From contig NZ_JADLQQ010000001.1 of assembly GCF_015477765.1 (NCBI RefSeq), positions 62,001 through 126,000 of the forward strand: a DNA stretch of 64,000 bases. Reading direction: 5' to 3'. This document shows, one piece after another, positions 61,025-64,000 of this stretch. The notes under the pieces were generated by a model, which saw only the letters and a list, made by a program, of their open reading frames with translations, was not told where the DNA came from and did not search any database. Both the position numbers and the translations under genes were made by a program. The DNA comes from Nocardia transvalensis (lineage in GTDB: Bacteria > Actinomycetota > Actinomycetes > Mycobacteriales > Mycobacteriaceae). Position 1 is the first letter of the stretch; each line of letters opens with the position of its first letter.

Positions 61025-61963
61025 CTACCGCCCACGCAGCGTCGCCGCGCCCTCACGGTAACTGTGTCGCGAAACGTACCAGCGCAGTTCGGATTTGGCC
61101 TTGGCGTTGGAGACGCGCAGCGACATGTCGAGCATCTGCTTCGCGGCCAGCGGGGCGGCGATCCGGAACAGCCGGGCGGGTATCCGGCGGGGGCGGCGAG
61201 CGCCGACGGCGGCGGCGAGCGCGTCGAAAACGTCCTCCCAGCGGGCGGGTTCGTCGTCGACGATGTTGTAGGCCTGGCCGCCGCGCCCGCGTTCGAGGGC
61301 GGCCACCGTGGCCTCGGCGGCGTCGTCCACGTACAGCCAGCCACAGAATCCGGTGCCACCGGCGGGCACCGGCAGCAGCCGTAGTTTCAGCGCCCGCACG
61401 TACAGATCCGAGGCGCCCGGTCCGTAGAACAGTCCGTACCGCAGGGCGATCGCGTCGAGTCCGGGCTCGTCCCACGGCTGTTGTTCGGCCAGGCGCAGCG
61501 CCTCGATCGAGTCGTCGGCCCTATCGCCCTGCGGCCGGCCGAACGGGCTGTCCTCGGTCACCGGGTCGAGGCCGTGGTCGCGCAGGCCGTAGCCGGAGAC
61601 CAGCGACTGGGTGAGAAATCGGGTCGCCCCAACGGATTTCGCCAGATCCAGCAGATGCCGGGTGCCGGTGGTGCGCAAGATATTGGTGCGGCGCAGGCCC
61701 GGGCTGTGATAGTGCGTCGGAGGCCCCAGCCGATAGGCGGTCAGCTCATGTATCACCGCGTCCGCGCGGATGCCGTCCACCGCGCGGAGCAGCGCGGTGC
61801 GATCCAGCACGTCCGCGATCACCGGTCGTGCGCCCGCCTCGGTCAGCTGCAGGGCACCGCGCGGGGTACGGGCCAAGCCCACCACCTCGTGCCCGGCCGC
61901 GCGCAGCCGCGCCACCAACGGCCGCCCGATCGCGCCGGTTGCCCCTGCCACAACGACTTTCAT
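61025..61963 (-). CDS. NAD(P)-dependent epimerase/reductase family protein
   Basis: 312 residues, extended SDR fold. VVVAGATGAIGRPLVARL is the nucleotide loop, VIHELTAYRLG and RFLTQSLVSGYG follow; the YxxxK pair is not conserved where expected, which is common in NmrA/epimerase hybrids. GGGGAG precedes ATG 61963. It converges with the DHFR-like gene (2-nt gap). Substrate unknown. Confidence 0.85.
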   Translation of the reverse strand: MKVVVAGATGAIGRPLVARLRAAGHEVVGLARTPRGALQLTEAGARPVIADVLDRTALLRAVDGIRADAVIHELTAYRLGPPTHYHSPGLRRTNILRTTGTRHLLDLAKSVGATRFLTQSLVSGYGLRDHGLDPVTEDSPFGRPQGDRADDSIEALRLAEQQPWDEPGLDAIALRYGLFYGPGASDLYVRALKLRLLPVPAGGTGFCGWLYVDDAAEATVAALERGRGGQAYNIVDDEPARWEDVFDALAAAVGARRPRRIPARLFRIAAPLAAKQMLDMSLRVSNAKAKSELRWYVSRHSYREGAATLRGR

Positions 61964-62062
61964 CGATTCGGCTCCCCGATTGCCCGACTGCCTGCCCCTA
62001 CATTGTGTCAGGCCGCGGCGCATACGAGCCGGAACCTTGCTCCCCCGCCGGGTGCGGATTCG

Positions 62063-63259
62063 TCAGAACCAGGTGCCGCTGAACGGCTGTGTGCGAGTGG
62101 CGAACAGCGCGTCGGCGCGGTCGAGGGCACCGGCGTGATGTTCGGTGACGCGGCCTGCCAGGGCGAGGTGGTGCCAGCTGGACCCGCCGAGGTAGACGGT
62201 GGCGAGGGCGGAGACGTCGGCGGTGAGGTCGGCGGGTGCGTCGGTGCGGGTGACACCCTCGGCGGATACGCGATAGGTCCCGGTGTTCGCGGCCAGGATC
62301 GGGTCCGTGACCGCGACTATCACGGGCTCGCCCGGGCCGAAGGTGCGGCGCCGCAGGGCCGCGAGGACATCGATCAGCCGCAGCCAGGTCTCGTCGCGCA
62401 CCTCGGACACGGTGACCGCGCGCGGGTCGGTGAACAGCTGACGCAGCGGATTGTCCGGCGCGACAGCGGGAATGACAACCTTGTCCACGATGTCGGCGGC
62501 CAAGAGATGGCGCACCAGGCCCACATACGCATGCGGGGTGGTGGCGATCAGGTCGTCGACTACCACCGTGCGCTGGGAGCTGCGCGGCCACTCCACGGTG
62601 CTCAGCGGTCGGTACCGGGCGAAACCGTCCTCGCTGCCGGGGTTCCCGTGCACCACCGCGTGTCCCGCCGACCCGTGTGTCAGTTCCTGCAGCCGCCACC
62701 AGTATTGAGGCCGGTCGATTGCTCCGGTACACGAAACATTCGCGGTGGCATAGATTTTGGCGAAGATCTCCCACGCGGTCTCCGAATCGACCAATCGAAC
62801 CGGGCCGGACGCGGGAACGGTCTCGCGCAGCCGGGCCCGGCGTGTGTCGATGTCGAGGCGGGCGAACGAGGTGGCCACGCCGTAACCGAACCGCTCGTAG
62901 ATGCCGCCCTGCGAGGCACGCAAGGTCGCCACCACCTCACCGCGGGAGGCGATATCGGCCAGCTGGCGACGCAGCAGGGCCGTCAGCACACCGCGGCGAG
63001 TATGGGTCGGCAGCACACCGACATGGGTGACGGCGGCATGCGAGACCCGGTCGCCGCCGGGCACCACCAGCCAACCGGTGTAGGAATTCGCCGTACCGAC
63101 GAGGGCACCACCGAGGCGCGCGCCCAGCACCCGGCCCGGCTCCCACAAGCCGTCCGCGTCCGGCGGCAGCGGCGGCAGCCCGACCATGGCGGTCCGGAAA
63201 ACCTCATGGGCGCAGCGGATCTCGTCGTCGGCGACCAGCACCTCGACCGCGAGAGTCAT
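62063..63259 (-). CDS. eis: Eis-family GNAT acetyltransferase
   Basis: 398 residues, matching the three-domain Eis family (two GNAT folds plus an SCP2-like C-terminal domain). The acetyl-CoA loop is VLPTHTRRGVLTALLRRQ near residue 80, and ASQGGIYERFGYGVAT follows. The C-terminal residues WF end in the carboxylate that Eis uses as catalytic base (PFSGTWF). Mycobacterial Eis acetylates aminoglycosides and host or peptide amines; relatives in soil actinomycetes do the same in vitro. ATG 63259 starts 18 nt after the stop of the oxygenase gene. Confidence 0.92.
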   Translation of the reverse strand: MTLAVEVLVADDEIRCAHEVFRTAMVGLPPLPPDADGLWEPGRVLGARLGGALVGTANSYTGWLVVPGGDRVSHAAVTHVGVLPTHTRRGVLTALLRRQLADIASRGEVVATLRASQGGIYERFGYGVATSFARLDIDTRRARLRETVPASGPVRLVDSETAWEIFAKIYATANVSCTGAIDRPQYWWRLQELTHGSAGHAVVHGNPGSEDGFARYRPLSTVEWPRSSQRTVVVDDLIATTPHAYVGLVRHLLAADIVDKVVIPAVAPDNPLRQLFTDPRAVTVSEVRDETWLRLIDVLAALRRRTFGPGEPVIVAVTDPILAANTGTYRVSAEGVTRTDAPADLTADVSALATVYLGGSSWHHLALAGRVTEHHAGALDRADALFATRTQPFSGTWF

Positions 63260-63277
63260 CGTCTCACCGTCCGGCGC

Positions 63278-64000
63278 TCACGACCGCTGCGCGAGCACAT
63301 CCGACCACCAGCGTTCGGCCACCTGCGGATGCGAGCGCAACCAGCCGATCAAGGCATTCTCACCGAAGGCCGCCAGCAGCGGGTTGTCGGCGTCCTCGCT
63401 CACCCCGCGCGCCCGGGCGGCCAGTTCCGGCGGCAACACCAACGGCTCGACCACCGCATCCAGGCGCGGCCCGAGGAAGAAGGGCACCGAATAGCGGTCC
63501 ACTCCGGCGGGCGGGCTCACCACCCGGTGCCGGGTCGCGGTCAGATACCCCTGGGTGGCGATCTCGAGCATTTCACCGATGTTGAAGACGAAGCTGCCCG
63601 CGACGGGTACCGCGTCGATCCAGCCGTCCGGGCCTTGGACCTGCAGACCACCGACCTCGTCCTGCTGCAGCAGGGCCAGATATCCGTAATCCTTGTGTGC
63701 GCCGACGCCTTGGTCGGAGTCCGCGGTGTCGCGGCCCGGATAGTGGATGATCTTCACATGCGCCGCCGCCTCCTCGTCGAACCAGGCGTCGAAGTATCCT
63801 TCCTCCTGCCCCAGCGCTACGGCCAAGGCTCGCAACACTTCTCGACTCACCCGCAGCGCCTCGGCCTGCCAGGCCAGCGTGACCTCGCGCAGTTCGGGCA
63901 GCGATCGCGGCCACTGGTTGGGCCCGATCAGCCGCAGCCAGGCCGGATCGCCGGGGGCGAGCTCGACGGGTTCACGCTCCGGCCCGATGTCGAGCTGCTC
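63278..64000 (-). CDS. 2-oxoglutarate/Fe(II)-dependent oxygenase (IPNS-like), N-terminus cut
   Basis: 240 residues are visible, the gene entering from the right edge in frame at 64000. The iron ligands are HKD (in GVGAHKDYGYLAL) and the late histidine of TATRHRVVSPP, and RYSVPFF is the 2-oxoglutarate-binding RxS. The arrangement (LREVTLAWQAEALRVSREVLRALAVALG, then double-stranded helix) is that of the isopenicillin N synthase/2OG-FeII_Oxy family. Substrate unknown. It is followed by eis in the same direction. Confidence 0.88.
   Translation of the reverse strand, partial: EQLDIGPEREPVELAPGDPAWLRLIGPNQWPRSLPELREVTLAWQAEALRVSREVLRALAVALGQEEGYFDAWFDEEAAAHVKIIHYPGRDTADSDQGVGAHKDYGYLALLQQDEVGGLQVQGPDGWIDAVPVAGSFVFNIGEMLEIATQGYLTATRHRVVSPPAGVDRYSVPFFLGPRLDAVVEPLVLPPELAARARGVSEDADNPLLAAFGENALIGWLRSHPQVAERWWSDVLAQRS

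Noticed and set aside
1..64000. Insertion sequence, prophage or integrative element
   Set aside because: No transposase, integrase, terminase or flanking target-site duplications were seen.

Overview
The window comes from a high-GC actinomycete of the mycolic-acid group, most likely Nocardia or a close relative. The prfB, mscS-like, small membrane protein, ftsE, ftsX block is the one known from mycobacteria. Many genes appear to start on leaderless mRNAs (a TANNNT box 6-8 nt before GTG or ATG). The rich set of acyl-CoA enzymes, Eis-type acetyltransferase and SAM-methyltransferases also fits. The genus is an inference; no rRNA or other marker is present.

Layout. 1-7.6 kb (minus strand): a truncated slipin/SPFH gene, a 102-nt perfect-type hairpin beside a degenerate tRNA-like sequence, two paralogous small membrane proteins, recQ, ftsX, ftsE, a third small membrane protein, an MscS channel and prfB. 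smpB, which follows ftsX in mycobacteria, is not here. 7.7-11.8 kb: an MmyB-type regulator divergent from an NADPH:FMN reductase, a histidinol-phosphatase/IMPase and a membrane glycosyltransferase. 11.9-14.7 kb: two acyl-CoA dehydrogenases behind a double palindromic operator. 14.8-25.1 kb: a stand-alone asparagine-synthetase-like ATPase, an esterase, an AraC/NmrA divergent pair, two tandem fatty-acyl-CoA ligases, a His/Met-rich membrane protein with a PepSY protein, and RidA.

25.1-28 kb is an arsenic/metal resistance cluster: two ArsR regulators, a CadI/ArsI-like VOC protein, the Acr3 arsenite pump and ArsC, with two copies of the palindrome GACATATGTC in the divergent promoter. 28-35 kb: a STAS protein with a small coiled-coil partner, a secreted M28 aminopeptidase, a sodium/solute symporter with a small partner, and a GGDEF protein preceded by a 27-bp minisatellite. 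35-46 kb: a DUF6319-like protein, an MpaB-type oxygenase, a mycothiol-dependent-isomerase-like protein, an autoregulated RHH-VOC-methyltransferase operon, threonine aldolase, a methyltransferase/PAS-GGDEF pair, an enoyl-CoA hydratase and a frameshifted DUF6745-like gene.

46-64 kb: hemerythrin, an epimerase, a glucose dehydrogenase with a 40-residue leader gene, an AurF-type di-iron oxygenase with a perfect 21-bp operator and a TetR gene, an acid-sugar-type pair (FAD/Fe-S oxidase and enolase-superfamily enzyme), a mannitol dehydrogenase/HAD operon, a BON-methyltransferase fusion, a DMT exporter, a DHFR-like protein lacking the catalytic aspartate, another epimerase, Eis, and a truncated 2-oxoglutarate/Fe(II) oxygenase. 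No insertion sequence, phage, CRISPR array or rRNA was seen. The window reads as ordinary chromosome with accessory operons, the most interesting features being small genes, operators and structured intergenic DNA.
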